Shown here: positions 47,583 to 58,400 of the stretch, in pieces
How the letters are laid out: every line of letters starts with the position of its first letter
Position numbering within the stretch: the stretch's first letter is position 1
Source of the DNA: Moesziomyces globuligerus
Taxonomy: Eukaryota; Basidiomycota; Ustilaginomycetes; Ustilaginales; Ustilaginaceae
Direction: 5' to 3'
DNA length: 64,000 bases
NCBI GenBank assembly: GCA_030849465.1
Contig: JARVLF010000012.1
Coordinates: forward strand, 248,001-312,000
Made by a program: the position numbers and the translations under genes
The notes under the pieces: model-generated
Databases searched by the model: none
Told to the model about the DNA's origin: nothing
The model's input: the letters and a program-made list of their open reading frames with translations, nothing else

Positions 47583-50500
47583 CTATGCGTGAGCAGGCGT
47601 GTCGAGGAAGCGCCGCGTGCGCGCGATCAGCTCCCTCAGCTGCTCCACCCCGCCTTCCGTGGACTCGCCCTTGCCCTTGACTGGCGTGGCCACCTCGAGC
47701 TCCCGCACGGACGTCGAGGTGGGAGGGGCGTGGTTGCGCAGCCGTTTGGCACCCGCTGACCGCGCGCTCGCCGCTCTCGCATCCGCGGCGATCCGCCTCG
47801 TATCCGCCGCGACCTCGTGCACAGCTGCGGCGCAAAGCTCTGCAAACCGCTCCGCCGCCTCGGCCCAGTCGGCGCCGCTCCCGGGTGCGATCCAAACTAT
47901 TTCGAGCGTCGCGAGCGCCAATCTAAACAGGCCCTCGACATGCGTACGGTTGACATGCGCGACCACCTCCTCCAGCGCAGCCGTCTCCGCCCTTGGCAGT
48001 GCCGCGAGCAGGCTGTACCGCAGATGCGTCTGCTGCTCCTCGACACTCTCCGGCAGCGCGTCCAGCTGCTTGAGCGCCAACGCCACCAGCCCCTCGGCCT
48101 CGCCCGGCACCGCCAATTCCAGCACATCGTCCTCCCCCGCTTCACCATCGTCCAGCGTCGTTTCGGAGAGGCTGACGACAGTGCGCACCACGTGGTTCGC
48201 AAGCGCAGTCAGGATGCGCAGCGCCTTGCACGCCGCCTCCTCGGCCTGGGCACGCATATCGCCCGGCGCCGTGCTGGCCAACATGCCTGGCGGGAACGCA
48301 GAGACGAGGTCGTACAGCAGCACGCACGTGCGCGACCACTGCTCCACCAGCTCCTGCGCCACCTCGTCCAGCGTCGCACGACGCGCTCCCTCGAGAAACC
48401 GCTCCCGGTTCGGCGCCAGATCCGGCATCGCCCGCACCAGCACCGCCGCAAGCGCGCTCTCGATCGACACCGAGGCATCGTCCAGCTCCAGCACTCCGAT
48501 GCGGTCGAACGCACGCGAGAGCAGCACAGATGGCGCGCCCTGCCTGCCCGAGTTCACGCGTGCGGGTGTGCCCGTGCTGCGGACTGCTTTCGAGGGTTCT
48601 AGTCCAAGCCAGGCGAATAAGCCGGACGAGCGTGTGGCGAAATCGTCCTGGACAGCCGCGTCGCCGGAAGTTCCGTCGGCCATGTCCACGTCTTCGATCG
48701 AACCGTCCGAGTGCGCAGCACCGTATACCAGATCCGCGTCCAGGTTGCCCCATGTCACCAAGAGCAGGCGACACGCAAGGCGGCTCTGCTTGATAATGTT
48801 CGAGCCCGCAATTTCCTCCAGCCGTTTTCGGTCTTGTTCCAGGTAGCCGCGTCGCTGCGACGCCGCGCCGGCCTGAGCAGCAGCTGGATTCGTTTCGAAC
48901 ACAACGAGCCCGACCTGGCTGTGCTCCGAAAACTCATCTTCTGCCGGGAGTCTCGTATCCACAGCGGCGCCGTCGCCGCGCGGCGTGACATCGACCAGTG
49001 CCAGGTGCGAGCCATCCGCCAGCTCCACTCCGACCACATCGCGGCCGCCGTCCTGGCTCTCCGCCGACACAGAGGGCGAAAAGCCAAATTTGACGCGGAG
49101 CCAGCTAGACGCGACATGCTGGCTGGGTGCGCCCGAATATAGCACCACCAGCCCGTCCAAATCAGCTGGCCGGAAGTGCATCAACAGCTCTTCGATGTGA
49201 TCGGCCAAGCGGTCAAGCAGCGACCCCTCGGCCCACAGCTGGCCGCGTTGGCGCCGCACGAGCGTCCACCTTGCCGTAAGCTCCGCATCTCCCGCAAGGG
49301 CTGCTGCATGTTCGCGCGCAGATCCTTCGCCGAATTTCCGCTTGCGTCGCGAGACCGGGGACGTCTTGCCGTTGGACGGCGCGGTTCGAACGCCCGTCAG
49401 CAGAGATTGCCGGATGGAGAATGCCCCTTTCCTTCCAGGGGAAAGAGTTGCTTGCGGGGAGGAGCCAGTTCGAGTGTCTGGGACGCTTTCCTGGATGCGG
49501 CCAAAAACGTTCCTCCGCCTGATCTCGCTCCGGATCGTCTCTAGACGCTGCCTTTGATGCTCGCGATCGCGCCGCTCGTCCAGCGCCTGGCTCCAACGCT
49601 GCCACGCCCGCAAGGTGGAGCTCCTCGAGCGGAACACCTCGGCAGCTGCTTTACGAGCCGCGTCCTTAGCTGCGGCCGCCGCGCGCTCTGTGGCCAGCTG
49701 CGACCACATCTGATCCGTGATGCGCGACAAGAGCTCGTTGCGCGAGGCCATCTTGCGCCGCACACCCTCTTCTTCGATGGCAGCAGCAGCAGTTTTGGCA
49801 GCTGCGGACTGGATCGCTTCCTCGGACAGCTTCTGAAACGCGCGCTCGACTGCCTGAGTCCGGGCTGCCTCCTTGCGCTTGGCACGCGCCTTCGCTTCCG
49901 CCTCAGCGACAGCTGCAGCTGCGGCTTGGGACGCTGCGGCCTCGCTCGGGTCAGAAACGCGTCGCTTTTTGACACCGGACGCAGCCGTCGGAGTGTTGGC
50001 ATTCGCATCAACCTGCTTAGAAGGTCCGGACGCGGAAGCCTGGGGCTTTTCGGCTTGGTCCTCTTGCGCTTCCGAGGACGTGGAAATGAACGAGGGCATC
50101 GATGTCTTGCTGGGCTCGGTGCTCTTGGCTGGCGCAGAACCGAAGGTGAAAGAGGACGGTGGCTTGCCGCCCTGAGGCGCATCAGCACTCGACACTGATG
50201 AGGGTTTGATGCTTGGCTGACCGAACGAGAAGCCCGGCAGGGATGAAGTGGCGGGCTGCTGCGAAGGAGTCATCGGCTTGACGTCGGCAGGAGCATTGAC
50301 AGTCGACTTAGACTCGGGCGCAGCATCTTTGCCGAATCCTCCGAACGAAGGCAGGCCAGCTTTGGCGGGAGCATCTAGCTTGTTCGCACCGCTACTCCCA
50401 AAAGTGGGGAAGCTGCCAAAGGTGCCTGTCGATGCAGGCGTCGCGGTAGTGCTGCCCGCAACACTGGTTCCGAACGAGGAAGGTGTGAAGCTCGCAGCAC

Positions 50501-53354
50501 CCGCAGACAGCTTCGATGGAGAAGACGTCGCAAAGGCTGATGAAGTCTTGGTGTCTGGCGCCGCCGTCGACTGGCCGAACTTTGGAATGCTGCTCGTACT
50601 CGCACCGAAATGGGTTGGCGTCTGAGAAGGCGCCTTGGAGTCTAGACTCGACAGGGCGCGTACCGGCGTCGGCTTGGCCAACGCAGGCTTCAAGGCCGCG
50701 CCTTGCGTGGCAATCATTGCGTTTGGCAGCATTGCACCTGCACCCGAGGCGCGGCCATCCACCACGTCGGCGCTGGTGAACGAGCCTCGCTTCGCCTCGA
50801 CGACGGTTGTGCTGAAAGGGGAGATCAGGGGCTTGTCCTCGTTGATGATCGCGGTCTTGTGAATCTTGACGGCGACCGGAGCTCCGCCGTCGTACTCGAG
50901 CTCGAGACCCAGATGGGCGCATAGGGCGAGGACCTGGTCGTGAGAGTCCATGGCCAGCACATGTCGGACCGTCTCTACGGGCAGACCTCGGTGCTGGGCC
51001 ATGTAAGCTTTCGCCATCGCCTTGATCGCGCCGATGCGCACCGAGCTGAAGGAGTTTTCCGCGAGACACGCCATGAGATAGTTGACGCCGGGCTTGCGCA
51101 GCTCGGCGAAGAACTTGGAGAAGAAGTTGAGGGTGGCCTCGGTGTTTCTGGGCTGACCTCGTTTCTCGAGGTTGTTGGATCGCTGTGCCAGCTGACGCAG
51201 GTTGAGCGCGATCTGAACGGCCGGCGCGCGGAAGATCTCGCCAGGCAGGAGCTCAGCCTCGCGCAGCGTCTCTGGGTCTCTAAGGTGCAGCAAGAGGTTG
51301 TAGGCGCGGAACTCGGCCTCGTTGGGAGATGCTTGAACGGCGGCGGCGGCGGCGCCGCCGCTGCTGGTAGCCGATAGCTTTCTTCGATTGTCGTCGTAGA
51401 ACTCGATCAGACTGCGCATGGTCTTACGCAGCTGCTCGAGTTCCTGTTGCTCACTCCAGCCCTCTGCGCCAGGTCCACCTCGCCAATGGAGACAGAGGAT
51501 ATGATAGCGTGCGATGCGCTCGTGGCACTCGATAGCGATGGAACCGCCTTCGCTCTGCACGATGAAGTCCTGTCGCACCGCTCGAGTTCGATTCCAGAGG
51601 AAGCCCTGGACGGCCGTGAACCTCGGGTCGTTGGGGTCAGCCGGCAGAAGGTCGTGGAAGAGGTAGTCGAGCGTGCGTTTGAGGACGGGAGGCGGGCGCA
51701 CGTCTTCCGGAAGAGGCAGCTCGCGACCGGCGGCGGGGCGGCGATAGATCTTGACGGCGATGCGTGGGTCTACACGATCGGTTCCCGGATACAGCTCGAG
51801 AGGATCGAGCTCCTTCTGGAATTCTCGCTCCTCGCGCTCGAACTCGGGACACATGTCCTGGCACGTGCCGACGAGTTTGACGGCTAAGGCGAGATCGGTG
51901 GGCTTGTCCGGGTCGGGAAGCACGCCTGACTTGATGTATGCATTGCGAAGGGCCTCTCTGCCGCCCTTCATCTCGAGAAAGCGGTTGCCGACCTTGGGGG
52001 CATCCTCGAAACGCTTCTTACGCAGCTCATCCTCATCTTCCGTACTCTTTGACCCGTAGCCTCCGGTGGGCAGCGCGGACCCAGACGCCTCTGTTGGGGT
52101 TGAGGTACCAGTGCGGTCCTTTCGGAGGAAGTTGGAGAAGGAGCTTGTGGGCGCAGTGTTTGAGGCTGCGGGAGCGGTTGTGAAGGTCGACGCCGGACCG
52201 GTTGCTGCTGGTAAGCTGGCAGCGACGGGAGCAGGCATGGAGGGAGGCTGACTTGCAGAAGGTGCGAAGCCGAAGGCCGAGGAGTTGGTGCTTTGGCCAA
52301 AGGCAGACGATGAGGTCGCAGGAGCTGGTGACGAGCCGAAGGCAGAGGTCGATGGGTTCGTGCCAAAAGCCATGGTAGATCCTGCCGTCGGCACTGCGCC
52401 AAAGCTTGAAGAGGGATTCGGCATGGAATTGGCCGTCGAAGAGCCGAAGGCGGAAGGGGCTGGAGCAGGAGTGTTGCTCTCCGACGTTGTTGCGGCAAAG
52501 GCGTTCGACTGCCCAAAAGCAAATGTCGGAGCAGGCTTGGTCGCAGCAGTAGGTCCATTCTGGATGGCCATGTTTGAACCGAATGCGGATGGCGGAGCGG
52601 AGGGGTGTGCCTGCTGACCGCTGTATGTCGAGTTTGTCGTGGGTTGTTGAGTGTTGAAAGTGGTGGACTTGTTCGCGAATGGCCTTGGCCGAGGTCTGGA
52701 CGTATATGCATTGCTCGGGCCCGCACCTGGTGCCGTGCCACTATGACCCGATTCTGTGGAACCTCGCTGTGCGCCGGCGTCTATACTGGACGGAAATGGC
52801 CTACTAGGGCGAGGAGCGCCGCCGCCTCTGCCACCGCGGAAAGCGCCGGACATGGCAGGTCTTCCCTCCTGTCCATGGCCTCCTGGACCTGTGGACCTCG
52901 CGGTGAAGGGCCTTGGTCGATTGCCGAAAGTAGACTGCTGCCCGTCCTGTGCCTGCTGATGTTCTCCACCATTGAAAGGCCGAGCATTACCGAATGATGA
53001 CTGGTTGTACTGCGGTCGTGGCCTGTTGGGGAAGGGACGAGGGCGACCAAAGCCTGGCTGCTGCTGCTGCCCCTGTGAAAAGCCTGATGACGCAAAGGCA
53101 GATGGGGCCGAGCTTTGGTTGGAAGGAGGGCGAGCGAAGGTGTTGGGCGGCGCACTGCTGGTCGCTGCTGATGGCGTTTGTGGTCGAGCGAACGAGCCGA
53201 AGCCAGAGGCGCCGCCTGCTGGAGGCTTGCCGGAGCTTGGCCCGGATCCAGAGTTGGAGGCGAAAGCCGAGCCGAAGCTAGAGCCAAAGGCAGAGCCAGA
53301 TCCGGAGCTTGAGCCAAAACCGAACCCGAATCCTGGTCCCGAGCCTTGCTGCAT
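47583..53354 (-). CDS. SAC3: SAC3/GANP mRNA-export scaffold with FG-rich N-terminus
   Basis: A 1923-aa Sac3/GANP-family protein, the scaffold of the TREX-2 complex that links transcription to mRNA export at nuclear pores. The start at 53354 opens an FG/GFG-rich nucleoporin-like region (about 1-440: GPGFGFGFG, many SAFG and SSFG repeats), which binds export receptors. The SAC3/GANP helical domain spans about 495-830 (LVGTCQDMCPEFEREERE, DYLFHDLLPADPNDPRFTAVQGFLWNRTRAVRQDF). A second Ser/Phe-rich region follows, then a long Ala/Glu/Arg helix (ASQAAAAAVAEAEAKARAKRKEAARTQAVERAFQKL) fitting the Sus1/Cdc31-binding stretch, and a C-terminal ~600 residues resembling the MCM3AP/GANP tail. Yeast Sac3 is 1301 aa, so the N-terminal FG and C-terminal parts are closer to animal GANP. 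No intron seen. An upstream in-frame TTG at 53465 is not used here. Confidence 0.93.
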   Translation of the reverse strand: MQQGSGPGFGFGFGSSSGSGSAFGSSFGSAFASNSGSGPSSGKPPAGGASGFGSFARPQTPSAATSSAPPNTFARPPSNQSSAPSAFASSGFSQGQQQQPGFGRPRPFPNRPRPQYNQSSFGNARPFNGGEHQQAQDGQQSTFGNRPRPFTARSTGPGGHGQEGRPAMSGAFRGGRGGGAPRPSRPFPSSIDAGAQRGSTESGHSGTAPGAGPSNAYTSRPRPRPFANKSTTFNTQQPTTNSTYSGQQAHPSAPPSAFGSNMAIQNGPTAATKPAPTFAFGQSNAFAATTSESNTPAPAPSAFGSSTANSMPNPSSSFGAVPTAGSTMAFGTNPSTSAFGSSPAPATSSSAFGQSTNSSAFGFAPSASQPPSMPAPVAASLPAATGPASTFTTAPAASNTAPTSSFSNFLRKDRTGTSTPTEASGSALPTGGYGSKSTEDEDELRKKRFEDAPKVGNRFLEMKGGREALRNAYIKSGVLPDPDKPTDLALAVKLVGTCQDMCPEFEREEREFQKELDPLELYPGTDRVDPRIAVKIYRRPAAGRELPLPEDVRPPPVLKRTLDYLFHDLLPADPNDPRFTAVQGFLWNRTRAVRQDFIVQSEGGSIAIECHERIARYHILCLHWRGGPGAEGWSEQQELEQLRKTMRSLIEFYDDNRRKLSATSSGGAAAAAVQASPNEAEFRAYNLLLHLRDPETLREAELLPGEIFRAPAVQIALNLRQLAQRSNNLEKRGQPRNTEATLNFFSKFFAELRKPGVNYLMACLAENSFSSVRIGAIKAMAKAYMAQHRGLPVETVRHVLAMDSHDQVLALCAHLGLELEYDGGAPVAVKIHKTAIINEDKPLISPFSTTVVEAKRGSFTSADVVDGRASGAGAMLPNAMIATQGAALKPALAKPTPVRALSSLDSKAPSQTPTHFGASTSSIPKFGQSTAAPDTKTSSAFATSSPSKLSAGAASFTPSSFGTSVAGSTTATPASTGTFGSFPTFGSSGANKLDAPAKAGLPSFGGFGKDAAPESKSTVNAPADVKPMTPSQQPATSSLPGFSFGQPSIKPSSVSSADAPQGGKPPSSFTFGSAPAKSTEPSKTSMPSFISTSSEAQEDQAEKPQASASGPSKQVDANANTPTAASGVKKRRVSDPSEAAASQAAAAAVAEAEAKARAKRKEAARTQAVERAFQKLSEEAIQSAAAKTAAAAIEEEGVRRKMASRNELLSRITDQMWSQLATERAAAAAKDAARKAAAEVFRSRSSTLRAWQRWSQALDERRDREHQRQRLETIRSEIRRRNVFGRIQESVPDTRTGSSPQATLSPGRKGAFSIRQSLLTGVRTAPSNGKTSPVSRRKRKFGEGSAREHAAALAGDAELTARWTLVRRQRGQLWAEGSLLDRLADHIEELLMHFRPADLDGLVVLYSGAPSQHVASSWLRVKFGFSPSVSAESQDGGRDVVGVELADGSHLALVDVTPRGDGAAVDTRLPAEDEFSEHSQVGLVVFETNPAAAQAGAASQRRGYLEQDRKRLEEIAGSNIIKQSRLACRLLLVTWGNLDADLVYGAAHSDGSIEDVDMADGTSGDAAVQDDFATRSSGLFAWLGLEPSKAVRSTGTPARVNSGRQGAPSVLLSRAFDRIGVLELDDASVSIESALAAVLVRAMPDLAPNRERFLEGARRATLDEVAQELVEQWSRTCVLLYDLVSAFPPGMLASTAPGDMRAQAEEAACKALRILTALANHVVRTVVSLSETTLDDGEAGEDDVLELAVPGEAEGLVALALKQLDALPESVEEQQTHLRYSLLAALPRAETAALEEVVAHVNRTHVEGLFRLALATLEIVWIAPGSGADWAEAAERFAELCAAAVHEVAADTRRIAADARAASARSAGAKRLRNHAPPTSTSVRELEVATPVKGKGESTEGGVEQLRELIARTRRFLDTPAHA

Positions 53355-53855
53355 GGCGCGGACCGCAGCAGTCTCGATGTATGACTGCCTGGCTGGAGGG
53401 TGATGATGAGGACAGGACAAGGTCGTGGGTGTCGGTCGCCGTTCGCGTGACAGATGCAGCTCCAATCACAGTCGCCTTGGATTTCGGAAATCGGACCTGT
53501 CGCGCTGCGGACACCCGGCCCATGGCACAGGCCAGAACAAGCTCCACAATGAGGCAGAGTCTGTCCTCGCCGACTCATACCTTTCCTGTCACAACCTGTC
53601 ACTTCAAATGCCTTGGATCATGCCCTGTTCCTGTCGTCGATCGTAACTACAGATTTCTCTCGCTCTCAGGGCACACAGGAGATAGTATACGAGGAGACAG
53701 TTGTGACCTTCATTAATCCCTTTGCTCTCCGGATCGCTGCCGGAGAGACACTAATCATACAATGGAAGCGAGAATCAAAAGTCGTGAAAGAGCAAATGCG
53801 GTAACCGAGGAAGCGGAGGAAAGCGTCTCTAGAGGAGCTGCGGCCGAACGGGCGT
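53355..53855. other. SAC3 promoter and MFS gene 3' flank
   Basis: No gene seen. The sequence near 53355-53640 is upstream of SAC3; TGTCAC occurs twice close together near 53587-53602. The remainder is the 3' flank of the permease. Confidence 0.55.
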
Positions 53856-55406
53856 CTAGTAGCGGTACTTGAAGTAAGGCGACTCGTCACCCATGTCAGC
53901 GATCTCCTCCTTGGAGAGGCGGGCGGCCTCGCCCGAGTCGATCATGCGCTGCTTGCGCTTGTTGGCGAGGTAGAGCAGGCCGGCGAAGGAGAACGCCGAG
54001 ACGAAGGCAACGGCGTTCATGCCGATGTTGATGTAGTGCGCGCGGTGGTAGTAAGGAGCCTGCTTCTTGGGGAAGATGTTGCTCGAGATGGTACCGGCGA
54101 GACCACCGAAGCCGACGATGATGGCGATGCAGACCGAGCGCTTGGTCTTACCACCGATCGTCTGCGTGAGCGAGGCAACCACACCGGGGAAAGCAGCGTA
54201 CGAGCCAGCAGCCGAGATGAACTGGGCACCGTAGGCGACCTTGGGGTGCGTCTGGGTAAAGTGGAGCGAGAGCGCCCAGCCGATACCAGAGATGAGGGTG
54301 CCGAGGCAGATGAAGGGGAATCGAATGCCGAGGCGGTCCGAGCAGTAGGCGAAGATGACCACCATGACGGCAGCGACCGTGTACACGGGCACAGTGTAGA
54401 GGTTCGAGTCGATGGCGTTGTACTTGAGCGAGTTCTTGAGGATCGAAGGCAGCGTGAGCGCAATCGAGTAGAGCGGCGTGATGGTGGTCACGTAGCAGAT
54501 GAGCGTGAAGAGAGTCTTCCAGTCCTTGAGACCGGCCCAGACGAACTTCCAGGCGAACTCGTCGTTCATGGGGATGTCGTTGCCGTCAAAGTGGATGCGG
54601 TCGCTCATGTACACCTTCTCGCTCTCGGTGAGGAAGGGAGCCTTCTCGATGCCGTCGAAGAGGACAAAGTAGGCGACGATGCCGGCGACGATGGTGAGTG
54701 CTCCCTCGACAAAGAAAATGAACGACCACCCCTGGTATTCTCCAGATCGAGCCTTGGCAAGACCGAAAGCGAGGAGACCGCCGAAAGCACCAGCGATGGT
54801 GGCAGCACTGAAGAAGAGACCGACACGCAGCTGGATCGACCTGCGAGGGTACAGAACGGTGAGGTAGTAGGTGATGCCTGGGAAAAGACCGGCCTCAGCA
54901 GCGCCAAGGAGGATACGGAAGGCGAGGAGAGCCTCGAAGTTCTTGGAGAAACCGGTGACGAGCATGACAAGACCCCAGGCGACGACGATGAAGGGAATCC
55001 ACTTCTTGGCGCCGATCTTCTTGAGGATCAGGTTGGAAGGGACCTCGAGCAGACAGTACAGACCGAAGAAGACCGAGAGCGCAGCGGCGTACTCCTGGTC
55101 GGTGAGCTTGAGCTGCTTCTCCATTCCGAGCACTCGGGCGTTGCCGATGGCCGTCCTGTCGAGGAAGGAGAAGAGGTAGAGCACGGCGCAGATGGGGATG
55201 ACGTGCCAGTCGAGCTTGCGGATGAGACGCGCCGTCTCCTTGGGGTCCTCGATGGTCGTGGCGACGGCATCAGCGTTGGTGGTGCCGGCCGTCAGGACGG
55301 GCGCCATGATGACGCCATCCTCGAGGCGAGCGTCATCCTTCTTCTCGATCGATGCCGAGTCGGGAGAGTCTCCCTGGCTTCGGTTGGTGTAGTAGGGGGC
55401 AGACAT
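53856..55406 (-). CDS. MFS permease, anion:cation symporter family (Dal5/allantoate-permease type)
   Basis: A 516-aa, 12-helix transporter of the ACS family of the major facilitator superfamily, which takes up small organic anions such as allantoate, ureidosuccinate, nicotinate or pantothenate. After a ~65-residue cytosolic N-terminus, RLIRKLDWHVIPICAVLYLFSFLDRTAIGNARVLGME is the signature first helix and loop. GLYCLLEVPSNLILKKIGAKKWIPFIVVAWG and LLGAAEAGLFPGITYYLTVLYPRR are the conserved helix 2-4 motifs. The central loop and second half follow (GWALSLHFTQTHPKVAYGAQFISAAGSYAAFPGVVASL). The tail is acidic (EEIADMGDESPYFKYRY). The start ATG at 55406 is the first in frame. Substrate cannot be assigned. 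Confidence 0.93.
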   Translation of the reverse strand: MSAPYYTNRSQGDSPDSASIEKKDDARLEDGVIMAPVLTAGTTNADAVATTIEDPKETARLIRKLDWHVIPICAVLYLFSFLDRTAIGNARVLGMEKQLKLTDQEYAAALSVFFGLYCLLEVPSNLILKKIGAKKWIPFIVVAWGLVMLVTGFSKNFEALLAFRILLGAAEAGLFPGITYYLTVLYPRRSIQLRVGLFFSAATIAGAFGGLLAFGLAKARSGEYQGWSFIFFVEGALTIVAGIVAYFVLFDGIEKAPFLTESEKVYMSDRIHFDGNDIPMNDEFAWKFVWAGLKDWKTLFTLICYVTTITPLYSIALTLPSILKNSLKYNAIDSNLYTVPVYTVAAVMVVIFAYCSDRLGIRFPFICLGTLISGIGWALSLHFTQTHPKVAYGAQFISAAGSYAAFPGVVASLTQTIGGKTKRSVCIAIIVGFGGLAGTISSNIFPKKQAPYYHRAHYINIGMNAVAFVSAFSFAGLLYLANKRKQRMIDSGEAARLSKEEIADMGDESPYFKYRY

Positions 55407-58400
55407 GATGCCTGATGCAGAGCTGCGAGGATCTTTGGTCGGGGAGGGGGATCGATCAAGGCCTAGACGTGTGCTAGGTAAGGTTGCTCAGCGCCTGCGA
55501 TTGGATGGATGAGGGGTGGGGGCGGAGGGAGGCGGATGAGGGACAGCGGACGAGGGAAGAGGAATGAAATCTGCGGAGTGGGCGCTAAGCTCTTTATAGC
55601 TTGTGGGGGCGAGCGAAATGAGGTCGAGAGCGAATGCGGGGGTACCGAGGGAGGCCAAGGCGGGGTGCAGGGATGCTGAGCCAGATGCAGCACGCAGCTG
55701 CAGAGCGGGGAAGCGCCAACGGCGAGCAGGGTGAGTCTGCGGAGCTCTGGACTCGTTTGGGGCTTCAGCAGCATGGCGTATGCAGTCGACGACCAACGTG
55801 CAGGGTGAGCAAGGAGCAACGCAGGGCCTGCACAACAGGCGAGGAGCATGCGCCCGTGCAGGATGAGAGACATGCAGTCAGGGTGCGCGCACGACGCACA
55901 CGCAGCCCGAGAGGGTGACAAAGGATCCGGGGCGAACCAATGAGAAGAAGACGCTGGGATCCGGCGAGCCAAACGGCTCGACGACGCCAGTGAGGACGCA
56001 GCGGAGCAGCGAGAGAGGGAGCCTAGATCTGTCATCGACGATGGATGGACTCGACCGTTAGTGGAAACGTGGCGATAACGCGTTGCCAGGCTCCAGATCA
56101 GACTGCGGCGCTCCAGCCACTTCTGCAACTGGAAGGTCGGGAAAACGAAAGGGCAATCCTAAGCGGGCGAATCGGATTTTAGGAAGCTCTCCTCATGGGG
56201 GCGGCGGGACGGGCGAGGCGCAGCGGGGCAGAGGGACAGGCAGTGTTGGAGAGACGGCGATCCAGGAACTCTTGGAGGGCTGTGGATCATGGGGGAGGCG
56301 ATGGAGAGCCACGCGGCGATGTTGGGAAGTCGGCGACCCGGGGACGGAGGCAGCAGAGGAGAGGAGGCGTGAGTCAGGGTGGGCGAAGTGCAGTGTAGGA
56401 TTCATGCCCCCATACTCTTGGCATGACGAGATGGAGCGAGGGGATCACAGCCATGTCGGCCTCGGCAAAAGCAAAACCGCGAGCTCTGTTGCAGCCGAGC
56501 TGGTAGGGATGAGCAGCTGCGACCACCGCTGCAAAGGACTTCATGCAGCTGCAGCGCATCAAGGAGCTTGCCTCGACTTACGAGGGGTGCGATCTGGCAG
56601 TGTCTCACTGGACGACGAGCGGCGCTCAGCCATGGCGGTCTTGCGGGGTTCAGGAACAAGGCACGACGCTAAGGGAGTGAGTGCACTAGCGTAAGCTGAT
56701 CAGCTTAGGTCCGGTCGGACTGGATGGCTCAAGTGCGTGTACCGCGACAACTGAACCTCCTCGACACTTTGCGGTGATGGGCCAGGACGTTGCGCGACGG
56801 AAAAAGTGGGTGCTGGGAAAGCGCTGCGCGAGTGAGGCGACGACTGGTGAGGAGCGCCGGCGAACGCGGACAGGAGTGAAGAATGGAGCGTGCGAAATTC
56901 CAGGTCAGCTAGACCGCCCAACCGCCCAACCGCCCAACCGCACCAGCCGTGCTGCTTCCCGCCCGCCCGTCCGCCCTGCCGCCGCTCGCCGTCGAATGTA
57001 GCCCAAGCAGGGCCCCCATGTCCTGCCTGACGCCGCCCGAGGGGAAACCGTGGATCGCCGCATCAAACAATCGCCCGAGGTTTCCAGAATCCGAACTGCC
57101 CTGTCCGACGGCGTTTCAACTTGGCCATGGATCACCCCGCTCCAGCCCCAGCCCAGCCAGCTGGAAGTTGCAGTATAATGCTGCGAATGGCCACGGAACA
57201 CATCTCCGAGCAAGCCTTTCCGCTTGGCACGATCGCAAGTTGCTGTTGGGACTTGGATGCGGAGCCGAGGAGGAGGTTGCTGCGGGTTACCGGTGTCGCA
57301 GGGTTTATCGATGGGGCTGGTGCGCGGAACTGGTTTTGCCGGAGGAGTGTGTGTGTCGCCAGGCTGCAACTTCGGTCGCCAAAGGGGGAGGGGCACGGAG
57401 ATGAGCGAGTGGCAGCTGGCGGTGGGCAAGTCCGCGAGATGCGGAGGCTGCATGGTCTGCACATCGCCCAGAAGCTCAGCTACGGGGAGCCAAGAGAAGC
57501 GGCGTTGAACGCTCGCTTCCTCCGTCTGGTGGAGGCAACGGAGACATCCGCTCTGTCCTTTCTTCCATTCACCTCAAGAGCGGGAGGACAGTCGGCCCGT
57601 CAGAAATCGGCAGACAACCCGCAGCCGGTGTGCCGTCCCTCCTGCGCGAGACTGCCGCCTCTAGCCGCCAGGATCGTACAGAGACATGAGACAACCACCT
57701 CAGTTTCATGGTCGTCTGCTCATCTCGATCGTCTTGCCTGCGATGTAGCCACGGACGGGCGTGGCTTTGTCGCCAACGAGGGCAAGAGGCTCTTGGGCGG
57801 GCGGCAATCGCGCTTGAGCATGAGGGCGTGTACGAGGCCAAGAGGGTGCATGAGTCGCCTCGCGCACGCGAACTCTGGGCATCGCTGACGTGCTTGTCAA
57901 CCCCACAAGCGAGTCTGGCCACGTTGCTGCAGCATTGCGAAAATGGGCCAAAATTGGAAATTTCACGACGAACACAGCGCAGATGCCCACGTCGCACTCG
58001 CCGGTCCAGGCCTCCGCTCGGGCAAACAGAAGATCCTCTGCCTTAGCGTACAGAGGCAAACAGCCAGCGACGGATGTCGACGAGCCTCGGCGCAGTCTGA
58101 AACCATGCACCTCGGAGTTCTTGGCGCTGGTTCAACTGACCCGCTCACCCTTCGTCGCGCCAGTCAAAGTGAGCATCTGGAGCCTACCAATCAGGCCATC
58201 TTGACTCCGCACTCCCAGCCTGTCACTCTCGCTCCTCTGCCTTGCCTCTGGCGCCCCCGCGGTCTTGTCAGCAAAGCTCCCCTCAACGGCTCAGCACCGC
58301 CGCGTGTGCCTTGGGCTGCAGATCCAAGCGAGTCCTTGGCGTGGTGCCCCACATTTGCCGCCGTGGCTCACCCGGCCAACATGGTGTCAGCCTCGATCCA

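Noticed and set aside
57121..57888. 255-codon open frame in the gene-poor stretch
   Set aside because: Composition unlike the real genes, no signal peptide or domain, and several frames are equally open over the same DNA.
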